Source: Cohnella ginsengisoli (lineage in GTDB: Bacteria; Bacillota; Bacilli; Paenibacillales; Paenibacillaceae). Taken from it: a DNA stretch of 64,000 nt. The notes beneath the pieces are model-generated. The model searched no databases. It was not told the origin of the DNA and worked only from the letters and a program-made list of their open reading frames with translations. A program made the position numbers and the translations under genes. The stretch covers positions 868,001 to 932,000 of the forward strand of contig NZ_JAPDHZ010000004.1 of assembly GCF_029525555.1 (NCBI RefSeq). Reading direction: 5' to 3'. Every line of letters starts with the position of its first letter. The stretch's first letter is position 1. Positions 25,529 to 35,675 of this stretch are shown in pieces.

Positions 25529-28500
25529 ATGATTCGCAGCTGGGGGGATTTTCGTGCTCGTATTTTTGTTGGTCGGCGTACCCGTATCGTTGACGATCGG
25601 CAAGGAAGCGAACGCGGCCGGGGCGTCGCGAATCGCGGTGATCAGGACATTGAGCGGAGACGTGCAAATGCAGAAGGCGGGAGGGACCAAGACGTTCAAG
25701 GCGTTCGCGAAGCTGAGCCTGAACCAGGGGGGACAAGCTGATGACCGGGAGCGACGGGGCCGCCGAGCTTCAATTCGCCAACGGTACGTCGCAGGACGAC
25801 CTGCTCAGCGTGGGCGACAATACGACGCTCTCCTTTTCGAAGCTGTCGGACAAAAAGGGAACGGTCACCCGGGTGAGCATGCTGAAGGGGACGGCATGGG
25901 TGGACGTGAAGTCGATCAAGAGCAAAGACGACGACTTCCGTCTGGAGACGCCGACGGCAGTGATGGGCGTGCGCGGGACGGCTTTTTACGCTGCGGTCCA
26001 TCCCGATTCGGGCGCGACGACGACGGCCGTGCTGTCGGGCGTCGTTCAATTCGCGAAGAATGGAGGCGCCGCCGCGAGAGACAAGACGCTGAACCTGTAT
26101 CCGACGCAAGAGATTCTGGCGCTCCCTTACGGCGGTCCATCCGACGGAGACCAGGTGACGCTCATGAACATCCCCGATCTTGTACAAGGGATGCCGCCCG
26201 CAGTCGTCGCTTCGCTGCTCCGCAGCAAGTCCAAGATCGACGATGAAAATCGGGAGATGTCGGCCCGTTTCGCGCAGGACAAGCTTCCGTCGTCGCTTGG
26301 CGATACCGCTGAGGATCTGGCCCGGTTCATGCAGAACGCGCTCGATCTGACGGGCGTCTTCGCCGTGCAAGCGATCGAGCAAAAGAAGCTCGATCTCTCG
26401 CAGATCAGGCAGATCGAGCGGGAAAAGGGGACGGCTTTCAACCTGGAAAAGGCTGACCTTCAGCTGACGGAAGCGGACATACGGAAACAGGAAAGCGTCA
26501 AGCAGCGAGAAGCCGAAGCCGTCAAGAAGCTGGCCGACGAGGCTGCTGCCAAGCTGAAGACGCTTCGGGATCGACTCGCGAATCGACTGCCGGCGATCGA
26601 GCAAGCGAAGCAGGCGCAGCTGTCCGCGAACAAGGCAGCGGCGGCGGAGGCCCAAGCGAAGGCCGAGGCCGCGCTGCTGTCGAAAATGACGGATGCAGAG
26701 AAGCGGCAATACCAGACGGACAAGACGGCGAATCAGGCGTCGTACGCCGCCCCTACGGCAACGCCGGTACCGGTGCTGTCTTCCGAGTCGAGGCTTGCTT
26801 CATTGGAAATATCCGGCGCGGCGTTAAGCCCGGCCTTTTCGCCAAATCGATTAAGCTACGCGGCTGTCGTAAACGCCAGCGCAGCCAGCGTCGAGATTCG
26901 GCCCTTCGCGATGGATTCGGCGGCCGCGATCACGGTGAATGGGGAAACGCCGTCAGGCGGAGGCAGATCGGTAGCGCTGGACTATGGGGAGAATGCCGTC
27001 GACGTTCAGGTGTTGTCCCCGGACCGGTCGCTGGCGCGCCATTATAGCGTCACGATCACGAGGGAGCTCCTGGACGTTGCTGACCTTGCCGTAGGCCCGG
27101 CTCATCTGCAGGTCGACTTCGGAAGCGCCAGCCTGTCCGCGCCGATCAGCGTGCCCGGCGATACCGCTTCGGTGGACCTGACGCTAAACGCGGCGGAGGC
27201 TCCCGTTATCCTGGTCAACGGCGCCGCCGTCCCCGCAGTGTCTGCGACGACGGGTTCGGCGGATATCTCCTGGCGCTTCAGTTTGCCGATGCAGACGGGC
27301 TCTAACGCGATTGCCATTACGGCCAAGGCGGGCGGCAAGAGCAAAACGTACACGCTGTACGCCAACCGTCAGTCTCAAAATAACGGCCTTTCAAGCGTGA
27401 CCGTTAAAAGCGCCGACGGCCAGCGCGACTTCAGCGCATTTCCCGGGCAGGACGGTAAATTCAGAACGACCATTCCCGCCGCGATGACGGAGGGGCTGCT
27501 CGTCTTCTGGCCAGCAGACAGCCGATCCAAGGTAGAATTCAACGGAATCTCGTCTGGCTTCGGTCAGTCCGCGCCGATCTCGCTGGCATCCGATATCGTC
27601 GAGATCGCGCTGACGGTCCGGTCGGAGAGCGGCACGGCTGCCGATTACATTCTCGCGCTGGACCGCTTTCCGGTCGGAAGCGGCGTGGACGCGACGCTAG
27701 GCAGCGTCAGATTGATGAACGGCAGCCAGCAGACGGGTCAGGTGATGCCGGATTCCGATCTGCGTTTGTCTTTGGACGTTCCGGTTACGCGGACCCATGT
27801 CGAGTTTCAGCCGACGTTCCCGGAAGGCGAACGGTATTGGCGGTATATCAAGGTGCGGCTAGCAGGCACGGTTCAAGATTTTTATCCCGACCTGCAGACG
27901 AGCAATTATACGATTCCGTTACATGCGACCGGGGACACGGCCATCGAGATCGTTATCCAATCCGCGGATAAGAGCGTCACGAATACGTATACGTGGATCG
28001 TAAGGAAGACGATTATGGCCGAGGCCGCTCATTTCGACGCGATAGCGGGTCAGGCATTGAACGGACAGCTTGAAGGGAGCGATCCTGCGAGCTTGCCGCT
28101 CATCTACTCGCTTGTCCCGGGAAGCGGTCCCGCGTTCGGTTCGCTGACGCTGAACCCAGACGGATCGTTCCAGTATGAAGCTGCAGCCGACGCGCTGGGC
28201 GCCGTCACCTTCGACTATACCGTCTCCAACGGCATGGATATTTCGGCGCCCGCCACCGTGACGATATTCGTCAAGCTTCCGGCGCCGACGCTGGCCGGAT
28301 TGGAGCAATGGAACCTGGCGACGAACGGTACGTCCGTCGACCCTTATTTCTTAGGAGAAACGGCGCAGGCGTCCAATACGTTCATCTATGCGAAATATCT
28401 TGACGTCATGCCGAACGATATCACGCTCACGTATCGCTTCGATCATTCCGTGAATGCGGCGAGCTTGACTTATAGCGACAGGCAGGGGAGCGCCCACGAC

Positions 28501-29284
28501 GTCGACATGCTTGCCGCCGCGGGCACTGCCGCTTTGACGAATCTCAAGTATGGCGAAAATCAGATTCGTATCGTTTACGTTCGGGATAATGGCGATGGAA
28601 CGACGACGAGCTATACGCTTCAATTCATGTTGTATATCAATACCTTGTCCCTGTATACGCCGAACGGAGTCGCCAACGGAGCGACGGTTCCGATGTTCAC
28701 GGCAGGGATAAAGGCATACACGGCGTCCGTACCGGCAGCTACCGACCAGATCCGGCTGCAGCTCCAAGCCGCCGATCCGTACAGCACGCGCGAGGTCGAA
28801 TCGAACGGCGCGCCGATCGTCGATGACGGCAGCGGCTACCTCGTCGGCCTGTCCGACGGCTGGAACCGCATTACCGTTCGCCTGAACCGCTTGGATCTCG
28901 GCGCAGTCATCGATGTCTATACGATCGACGTCTATCAGGGAGACGACGTGGCGGACGGCTACTCGCTCGGCTTGTCGGGGACGGCGATCCCGAGCGACAC
29001 GGCGATCGCGTTTGCGCCGGATGCCTCCCGAACTACGCTGTTGCATGGCCAGGCGCCTGCCGGATCGACCGAGGTCTTGCTGACGCCGGTCGCCGATCTT
29101 TCCGACACGTATATCGGCGGCGTGTACTTGGTGAAAAACGGCGGCTGGGAATGGGTGAACGCCACCGCGCAAGGATCGGGGGATTTACCGCATTCCGCTT
29201 GCAAGCGGGAATGCCCGCGCTTATGTACTGGTCAACAAATACGGCCGGCCGCCTCTCGTTTATGAGTTGGAAATTGCGCCATAA
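25529..29284 (+). CDS. Large secreted FecR/coiled-coil/cadherin-like protein (three frameshifts)
   Basis: The restored product is about 1,250 aa. ATG 25529 (behind GAGGGAG) opens a signal peptide, WGIFVLVFLLVGVPVSL. The frame slips at six G (25542-25547) and again at six G (25727-25732), and a last slip at five G (29178-29182) moves the true stop to 29282-29284. Each shift is repaired by removing one G. Order of parts: signal peptide; FecR domain (LSVGDNTTLSFSKL, TPTAVMGVRGTAFYA); a helical, probably coiled-coil segment (EKADLQLTEADIRKQESVKQ and neighbours); several cadherin-like beta-sandwich repeats (LASLEISGAALSPAFSPNRL); an Ig/VCBS-like unit (LTLNPDGSFQYEA); more repeats. This suggests a surface or extracellular structural protein; no enzyme signature was seen. 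It is flanked by terminators on both sides. Confidence 0.8.
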
Positions 29285-29349
29285 ACGGATTAAATCCGGA
29301 ATATTCAACCTACGGATCGAATGATCTAATCATCACCCGGCAAACGGAA

Positions 29350-29424
29350 AAAAGCCGCCATAGGCGGCCGCTTGCGATCAGCTGGAAAATGCCGGGAAGC
29401 GCTCAAAAGAGCGAATCCCGGCAT
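29350..29424 (-). terminator. Two hairpins between the FecR-domain gene and arsC
   Basis: AATGCCGGGA...TCCCGGCATT (29388-29424), with an inner AGCGCTC/GAGCG stem, is a near-perfect palindrome that could act on both strands. GCCGCC/GGCGGC near 29353-29366 is followed on the minus strand by T6, making it a terminator for the ars operon. Confidence 0.65.
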
Positions 29425-29459
29425 TCGCGATCATGCGTGCTTGAATATCGGTCTCCGTT

Positions 29460-29891
29460 TCATGACCCTGTCCGGACGAACGTCTCGATTCGGGCCTTGA
29501 TCGCATCCCGCACGGCGCGGAATTGCGCCATGATTTGTTCTTCCGTGCCGGTCGCCTTGGCCGGATCTTCGAAGCCCCAGTGCCATTTGACGACGTCCTT
29601 GTTACCGATAACGGGGCAGTGCTCGTCCGCATGACCGCACAACGTGATGACGTAGGTCGAACGGTTAAGCAGTTCCGGATCGATGACGTCGGACTGGTTG
29701 CCGCTGATGTCGATGCCGTCTTCCTTCATGATCCGGACGGCGCGCGGATTCAGGCCATGCGCTTCAAGGCCGGCGCTTTTGACTTCGTAGCGGTCGCCGC
29801 CCAGCGCCTTCAGATAGCCGTCGGCAATCTGGCTTCGGCAGGAATTGCCGGTGCAAAGGAAGTAGACAAGCGGTTTGTCGGTCATTTTCAA
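29460..29891 (-). CDS. arsC: Thioredoxin-coupled arsenate reductase
   Basis: This 143-aa low-molecular-weight-phosphatase-fold enzyme reduces arsenate to arsenite in the cytoplasm so that ArsB can export it. The P-loop CTGNSCR near the N-terminus supplies the nucleophilic Cys, and the redox pair sits in TLCGHADEHCP (about residues 84-91). It matches the B. subtilis/S. aureus pI258 class. It is the last gene of arsR-arsB-arsC on the minus strand, 29 nt after arsB. The frame is intact. Confidence 0.95.
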   Translation of the reverse strand: MKMTDKPLVYFLCTGNSCRSQIADGYLKALGGDRYEVKSAGLEAHGLNPRAVRIMKEDGIDISGNQSDVIDPELLNRSTYVITLCGHADEHCPVIGNKDVVKWHWGFEDPAKATGTEEQIMAQFRAVRDAIKARIETFVRTGS

Positions 29892-29920
29892 AAACTCCTT
29901 TTACGATATATTCGGGTATG

Positions 29921-31215
29921 CTATCCGATGATGCGGAGCCAGAGATAAAGCCCTGCGAGCGTGATGAACAAGACGGGGACGGTAAGTACGATGCCGGTCT
30001 TGAAGTAGGCGCCCCAGGTGATTTTTACGCCTTTGCCTGACAGCACGTGAAGCCAGAGGAGCGTAGCGAGAGATCCGATCGGCGTAATCTTAGGGCCGAG
30101 GTCCGAGCCGATGACATTGGCGTAAATGAGTGCTTCGCGGACGATGCCCTCCGCATGCGCTTCTTGAATGGCAAGCGCATTGATCATGACCGTCGGCAAG
30201 TTATTCATGACGGAGGACAGGAGGGCGGAGATGAAGCCGGCGCCGACCGCGGACATGAACAAGCCTTGCTCGCTAACCCACGTGAATACGTTGCCCAATT
30301 CGTCGGTCAAGCCGACGTTGCGTAGGCCGTATACGACGACATACATGCCGACGGAGAAGAAGACGATGGCCCATGGCGCTTCCTTGACGAGCTTGCCGGT
30401 ATGAACCGCCCGGCTTCGCCTGGCCATAAGCAGGAAGATGACGGCCGCGGCTCCCGCGACAACCGAGACGGGCATGGCGATATACTCGCTGAGCAAGTAA
30501 ACGACGAGGAGAACGGCCAGGACGACCCAAGAAACCTTGAACATACGCAGATCCTTGATGGCTTCCGCAGGCGGTCTCGCCTGTGTCCAATCGTACGTCT
30601 TCGGAATTCCTCTTCTATAGTACAGATAGAGAACGAGCAAACTGGCGCAGACGGAGAACAGGGTAGGCACGAGCATTCGTCCTGCGTACTCCGCGAACCC
30701 GATGCCGAAAAAATCGGAGGATACGATGTTCACCAGATTGCTGATGACAAGCGGCAGGGAGGCCGTATCGGATATAAAGCCGCTCGCCATCACGAAAGGC
30801 AATATCATGCGTTCGTCGAACTTGAGCGCCCTGACCATGGCAAGGACGATCGGGGTCAGGATAAGCGCGGCTCCGTCGTTCGCGAAAAAAAAGGAGACCG
30901 CGGCGCCCAACAGAACGACATAAACGAACATCAGGTTGCCGTTGCCTCTGGCCGCCCTGGCTACGTGAAGCGCGGCCCATTCGAAGAAGCCGATCTCGTC
31001 GAGAACGAGCGAGATGAGGATGATCGCGACAAAGGTCAGCGTCGCGTTCCATACGATTCGAGTGACGTCGCCTACGTCGGCGAAGTCGACGACGCCGCAA
31101 GCCAAGGCGATCAGCGCGCCGCCGCAGGCGGACCAGCCGATGCCGAGCCCCCCTTGGCTGCCAAATTACGAACACGAGCGTAATTAAAAAAAACGATAGA
31201 AGCGAGCGCCAGCAT
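29921..31215 (-). CDS. arsB: Arsenite efflux pump ArsB (two frameshifts at the N-terminus)
   Basis: This integral membrane arsenite exporter of the ArsB/NhaD ion-transporter group has about 11-12 hydrophobic segments over about 430 aa. The long frame begins at ACGVVDFADV, but the first 35 residues lie upstream. ATG at 31215 (minus strand, behind GAGGAGG) gives MLALASIV, then an eight-T run (plus-strand A8, 31186-31193) and a six-G run (plus-strand C6, 31148-31153) each carry one extra base. Removing both gives FFLITLVFVIWQPRGLGIGW, the expected first membrane helix. Typical segments include FFFANDGAALILTPIVLAM and SSVMNNLPTVMINALA. It lies 13 nt behind arsR and just before arsC. Confidence 0.92.
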
Positions 31216-31228
31216 AGATCCTCCTCGA

Positions 31229-31543
31229 TTATGTACAAACTTGCGGTTTAGCGGCGTCGATTTGCATTTGCATGGAAGGCAATTGCTCGATTACCGGCTT
31301 TAAATAAGGCTTGTCTTCAACGTCAAGCGCATAATAAATCCATTGGCTTTTGCGCGTCTCGCGGACCAGGCCGCCGCTTTTCAATTTTCTCAAATGCTGG
31401 CTCACGTTAGGCTGCGTGGTGGCGAGAATCCCGACGATATCGCAGACGCACATCTCTTTATGCTTGAGCAAGGCGAGAATGGTAAGCCGGCTTTTATCCG
31501 AGAGGAGCTTCAGCGTATCGGATATTTCCTCGATAGACGGCAT
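31229..31543 (-). CDS. arsR: ArsR arsenical-responsive repressor
   Basis: This 104-aa winged-helix repressor has the metal-binding Cys pair in KEMCVCDIVGIL (recognition helix region) and the DNA-contact motif TQPNVSQHLRKLKSGGLV. ATG 31543 was chosen because GGAGGAAT precedes it; the upstream extension is unlikely to be translated. When arsenite or antimonite binds the Cys residues, repression of arsRBC should be released. An inverted repeat upstream is the likely operator. It is the first gene of the operon. Confidence 0.94.
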   Translation of the reverse strand: MPSIEEISDTLKLLSDKSRLTILALLKHKEMCVCDIVGILATTQPNVSQHLRKLKSGGLVRETRKSQWIYYALDVEDKPYLKPVIEQLPSMQMQIDAAKPQVCT

Positions 31544-31587
31544 GGCGATTCCTCCTTTCCGACGATCGTTCATGCGCCGCGCATTCG

Positions 31588-31628
31588 TAATCATTATATA
31601 TGGGATCAATTATATAAGTAAATGATTA
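31588..31628 (-). promoter_or_regulatory. Probable ArsR operator and ars promoter region
   Basis: TAATCATT (31588-31595) and AATGATTA (31621-31628) form an inverted repeat in an AT-rich stretch upstream of arsR. On the minus strand TATAAT hexamers lie just upstream of this repeat. The rest of the roughly 300-nt gap up to cysJ holds no gene; I looked for a T-box or S-box leader for cysJ and saw none. Confidence 0.6.
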
Positions 31629-31845
31629 TATTATAGTCGGTAACGCTGAGATCAACCACGGACAACCGAAATCCGAAGGCGCTCGTTCGAATTTTATAAC
31701 GACTATCAAAAATCCTTATATTCGGATCTATCCTCTTGGCGCTGCACATGTGGTATAGTTTTCAAAAGGATCATGAATCGCGCGGCGCGGATTCGGCGAG
31801 GCCGAAGCCGTCAACGTTATTCGAACTATCGTGAGGTGGAGAACG

Positions 31846-33685
31846 TTGCAATTGCAGGCAACCAACAGTCCGTTCAGCCAGGAGCAGGCCGATCTTCTGA
31901 ATAAGCTGCTGCCCGGGCTGACCGATTCGCAAAAAATTTGGCTCAGCGGCTATCTGGTCGCATCCGCATCCGTTTCGGCGCAAGCGTCGGCGCCTGCCGC
32001 CGCCGTTCCGGCCGCATCGCCGGCCGCGGCTCCCGCGAGCAAGGAAATTACGATTTTGTACGGCTCGCAAAGCGGCAACGGTCACGGCATCTCCAAAAAA
32101 AGCGGCTAAAATGTTCGAGGAAAAAGGATTTCAGGTCACCTTATCCTCGATGAACGACTTCAAGACGAATCAGCTCAAAAAAGTGCAGCAGCTGCTCGTC
32201 GTAGTGAGCACGCACGGGGAAGGCGAGCCGCCGGACAATGCGATTTCGTTCCACGAATTCATGCATAGCAAGCGCGCGCCTCGCCTCGAAGGCATGAAGT
32301 TCTCGGTGCTGTCGCTAGGCGACAGCTCGTACGAGCAATATTGCCAGACGGGCAAGGAATTCGACGCGCGTCTCGAAGCGCTCGGCGCGACGCGCTTCCA
32401 CGATCGCGTCGACTGCGACGTCGACTTCGAGGAGCCGACGAAGGCTTGGCTCGAGGGCGTGTTGAAGCGCCTAACGGAAGAGCAGGAAGGCGCCGGCACG
32501 GCTGCCGCGCCGGCGGTCGAATCTCCGAGCGCTCCGAGCGCGCCGGCAGCGGAGTCCGCTTATTCCCGCACCAATCCGTTCGAGGCCGAAGTGCTCGCGA
32601 ACATCAACCTGAATGGTCGCGGCTCGAACAAAGAGACGCGCCATCTCGAGCTTTCGCTCGAGGGCTCCGGCCTTACGTACAAGGCCGGAGACGCGCTGGG
32701 GATCTACCCGCACAACGATCCGGAGCTCGTCGACCTCCTGCTCGCGGAGACGAAGTGGGATCCGCAGGCCGAAGTGGCCGTAGGCAAACAAGGCGACAAG
32801 CGCCCGCTGCGCGAAGCGCTCATCGAACATCTGGAGATCACGGTCCTGACGAAGGCGCTGCTCGAGAAGCTGGCGCCGCTGGCGACGAATCCGGATCTGG
32901 CCCAGCTGACCGCAGCGGGGAACGAGGCTGCGCTTAAGGCTTACGTCAAAGGCCGGGACCTGCTCGACTTCGTCCGCGACTACGGCCCGCTGGAAGGAAG
33001 CGCGCAGGACGTCGTCTCGCATCTTCGCAAAATTCCGGTACGGCTGTACTCGATCGCGAGCTCCCAGACGGCGAATCCCGACGAGGTGCACCTGACGATC
33101 GGCGCGGTACGCTACGACGCATTCGGGCGGGCTCGCAAAGGCGTATGCTCCACGCAGACCGCCGAGCGTCTGGAAGTCGGCGACAAGGTCTCGGTTTACG
33201 TGCAGCCTAATAATCACTTCAAGCTGCCCGAAGACTCGAACACGCCGATCATCATGGTAGGACCCGGCACGGGCATCGCGCCGTTCCGCTCCTTCATGCA
33301 GGAGCGCGAGGAGACCGGCGCTTCCGGACCGTCGTGGCTGTTCTTCGGCGACCAGCACTTCGTGACCGACTTCCTGTACCAGACCGAATGGCAGCGCTGG
33401 ATCAAGGACGGCGTGCTGACGCGCATGGACGTCGCGTTCTCGCGCGACACGGACGAGAAAGTGTACGTGCAGCACCGCATGCGCCAGCATGCCAAAGAGC
33501 TGTACGAGTGGCTGGACCAGGGCGCGGTCTTCTACGTGTGCGGCGACATGAAAAACATGGCGAAGGACGTCCACCAGACGCTGGCGGAGATTATTTCCGC
33601 GGAGGGCGGCAAGAGCCTCGAGGAAGCGGAAGCTTACCTCGCCGAGATGAAGAAGAGCCACCGTTACCAACGGGACGTATATTGA
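31846..33685 (+). CDS. cysJ: Assimilatory sulfite reductase (NADPH) flavoprotein (frameshifted)
   Basis: This subunit passes electrons from NADPH through FAD and FMN to the CysI haemoprotein. TTG 31846 behind GAGGTGG gives LQLQATNSPFSQEQADLLN, close to the Bacillus enzyme. An Ala/Pro linker leads to the flavodoxin domain (ITILYGSQSGNGHGISKK). At seven A (32095-32101) the frame slips; removing one A continues AAKMFEEKGFQVTLSSMNDF. Then come VVVSTHGEGEPPDNA (FMN), RLYSIASSQTANPDEVHLT and KGVCSTQTAE (FAD), GPGTGIAPFRSFMQER and FYVCGDMKNMAKDV (NADPH), and a C-terminal HRYQRDVY. The restored length of about 612 aa is typical. cysI follows after 28 nt. Confidence 0.94.
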
Positions 33686-33713
33686 TCGCAGATAGAGAGG
33701 AGTACCGTTCAGC

Positions 33714-35432
33714 ATGGCAAACACGAAACTAAGCGCGCCGGGAGGCAATCCCAGCGACGTCGAGCGCATTAAACGCGAGAGCAACTATTTGCGCGGTACG
33801 CTGGCCGCTTCGATGCTGGAGCCGATCAGCGCAGGCATTTCGGACGACGACAACCGGCTGATGAAGTTCCACGGCAGCTACCTGCAGGACGACCGGGATC
33901 TTCGCAACGAGCGGCAAAAGCAGAAGCTGGAGCCCGCTTATCAGTTCATGCTGCGCGTCCGCATGCCGGGCGGCGTCGCCCAGCCGGGACAGTGGCTCGT
34001 CATGGACGAGCTGGCCCAGAAGTACGGGAACGGCACGCTCAAGCTCACGACCCGTCAGACGTTCCAGATGCACGGCATCCTGAAGTGGAACATGAAAAAG
34101 ACGATCCAGTCGATCCACCAGTCGCTGCTCGACACGATCGCCGCCTGCGGCGACGTCAACCGGAACGTCATGTGCAACCCGAACCCGTACCAATCGGACA
34201 TTCACGCCGAAGTATACGAATGGTCCAAGCGGCTCAGCAACGACCTGCTGCCGCGGACGAGAGCGTATCACGAGCTGTGGCTGGACGAGGAGATGGTCGC
34301 CTCGACGCCGGAGCAGGATGCATACGAGCCGATGTACGGACCGCTTTACTTGCCGCGCAAGTTCAAGATCGGGATCGCGGTCCCGCCTTCGAACGATATC
34401 GACGTTTTCTCCCAGGACCTGGGCTTCATCGCGATCGTGGAGGACGGCAAGCTCGCCGGCTTCAACGTCGCGATCGGCGGCGGCATGGGCATGTCGCACG
34501 GCGACAAGGAGACCTATCCGCAAGTGGCGAAGGTCATCGGCTACTGCAAGCCGGACCAAATCTACGATGTCGCGGAGAAGATCATCACGATCCAGCGCGA
34601 CTACGGCAACCGTTCGCAGCGCAAAAACGCGCGTTTCAAATATACCGTTGACCGACTCGGCCTGGACAACGTCAAAGCGGAGCTGGAGAGCCGTCTCGGC
34701 TGGTCCCTCGAGACAGCCAAGCCGTATCATTTCAACGACAACGGCGATCGCTACGGTTGGGTACAGGGCGTAGGGGACAAATGGCATTTCACGATGTTCA
34801 TCCAGGGCGGCCGCATCGCGGATTATGACGGATTCCAACTGATGACGGGCTTGCGCGAGATCGCCAAGGTTCACACCGGCGACTTCCGACTGACCGCCAA
34901 CCAGAACCTGATCGTCGCCGACGTCACGCCTCAGAAAAAAGAAGAGATCACCGAGCTGCTCGGTCGCTACGGGCTGATCGACGTGCAGCAATACTCCGGC
35001 CTGCGCCGCAGCTCGATGGCCTGCGTAGCGCTGCCGACCTGCGGACTGGCCATGGCCGAAGCAGAGCGCTACCTGCCGGTGCTGATCGACAAGATCGAAG
35101 GCATCCTCGACGAAAACGGGCTGCGAAACGAAGAGATCACGATCCGCATGACCGGCTGTCCGAACGGCTGCGCGCGCCACGCGCTCTCCGAGATCGGATT
35201 CATCGGCAAGGCGCCGGGCAAGTACAACATGTACTTGGGCGCCGCGTTCGACGGCAGCCGATTGAGCAAGATGTACAGGGAAAATATCGGCGAGGAAGAG
35301 ATCTTGCGCGAGCTAGGCACGCTGCTCCCGCGTTATGCGAAGGAAAGAGAGAGCGGAGAGCACTTCGGCGACTTCGTCATCCGCGCCGGCGTCATCGCGG
35401 CGACGACCGACGGCACCAATTTCCACGACTAA
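33714..35432 (+). CDS. cysI: Assimilatory sulfite reductase haemoprotein beta subunit
   Basis: This 572-aa enzyme carries a [4Fe-4S] cluster and sirohaem and reduces sulfite to sulfide by six electrons. The cluster/sirohaem ligands are seen as ACVALPTCGLAMAEAERY and TGCPNGCARHALSEIGF near the C-terminus, and TRQTFQMHGIL, NRNVMCNPNPY and YAVR-equivalent regions earlier. ATG 33714 follows AGAGAGGAG. It completes the cysJI operon with cysJ and is followed by a terminator. The frame is intact throughout. Confidence 0.96.
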   Translation: MANTKLSAPGGNPSDVERIKRESNYLRGTLAASMLEPISAGISDDDNRLMKFHGSYLQDDRDLRNERQKQKLEPAYQFMLRVRMPGGVAQPGQWLVMDELAQKYGNGTLKLTTRQTFQMHGILKWNMKKTIQSIHQSLLDTIAACGDVNRNVMCNPNPYQSDIHAEVYEWSKRLSNDLLPRTRAYHELWLDEEMVASTPEQDAYEPMYGPLYLPRKFKIGIAVPPSNDIDVFSQDLGFIAIVEDGKLAGFNVAIGGGMGMSHGDKETYPQVAKVIGYCKPDQIYDVAEKIITIQRDYGNRSQRKNARFKYTVDRLGLDNVKAELESRLGWSLETAKPYHFNDNGDRYGWVQGVGDKWHFTMFIQGGRIADYDGFQLMTGLREIAKVHTGDFRLTANQNLIVADVTPQKKEEITELLGRYGLIDVQQYSGLRRSSMACVALPTCGLAMAEAERYLPVLIDKIEGILDENGLRNEEITIRMTGCPNGCARHALSEIGFIGKAPGKYNMYLGAAFDGSRLSKMYRENIGEEEILRELGTLLPRYAKERESGEHFGDFVIRAGVIAATTDGTNFHD

Positions 35433-35458
35433 GTTAAAAATGGCCTATCGCTTACTCG

Positions 35459-35485
35459 AAAGGAGCCTTCCGGCTCCTTTTTTTT
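35459..35485 (+). terminator. Rho-independent terminator of cysJI
   Basis: AAAGGAGCC, a TTCC loop and GGCTCCTTT are followed by T5 or more. The 190 nt downstream are AT-rich and without an ORF of note; they probably hold the promoter of the glycoside hydrolase. Confidence 0.9.
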
Positions 35486-35675
35486 GTGCGGTTCGGCCTA
35501 TCGAAGCGAAAATGGATCATATGCCATCCTGCAAAAGTATATCGTTTACCAGGTCATCGGACGCAATTTTCATACGAGAATATTCTGAAAAACCACAAAA
35601 AAGGAAAATAAAATAATATATATAAATTAATATTCGCTGTTTGACATCCGATATATAAGGGTATAAAGGGGGTTT

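Noticed and set aside
31620..31845. T-box or SAM riboswitch ahead of cysJ
   Set aside because: I looked for the conserved boxes and a terminator-competing fold and did not find them.
32095..32101. Programmed frameshift in cysJ at the A7 run
   Set aside because: No stem-loop or upstream SD-like stimulator was seen, and relatives have a plain open frame. The same +1 pattern occurs at unrelated runs.
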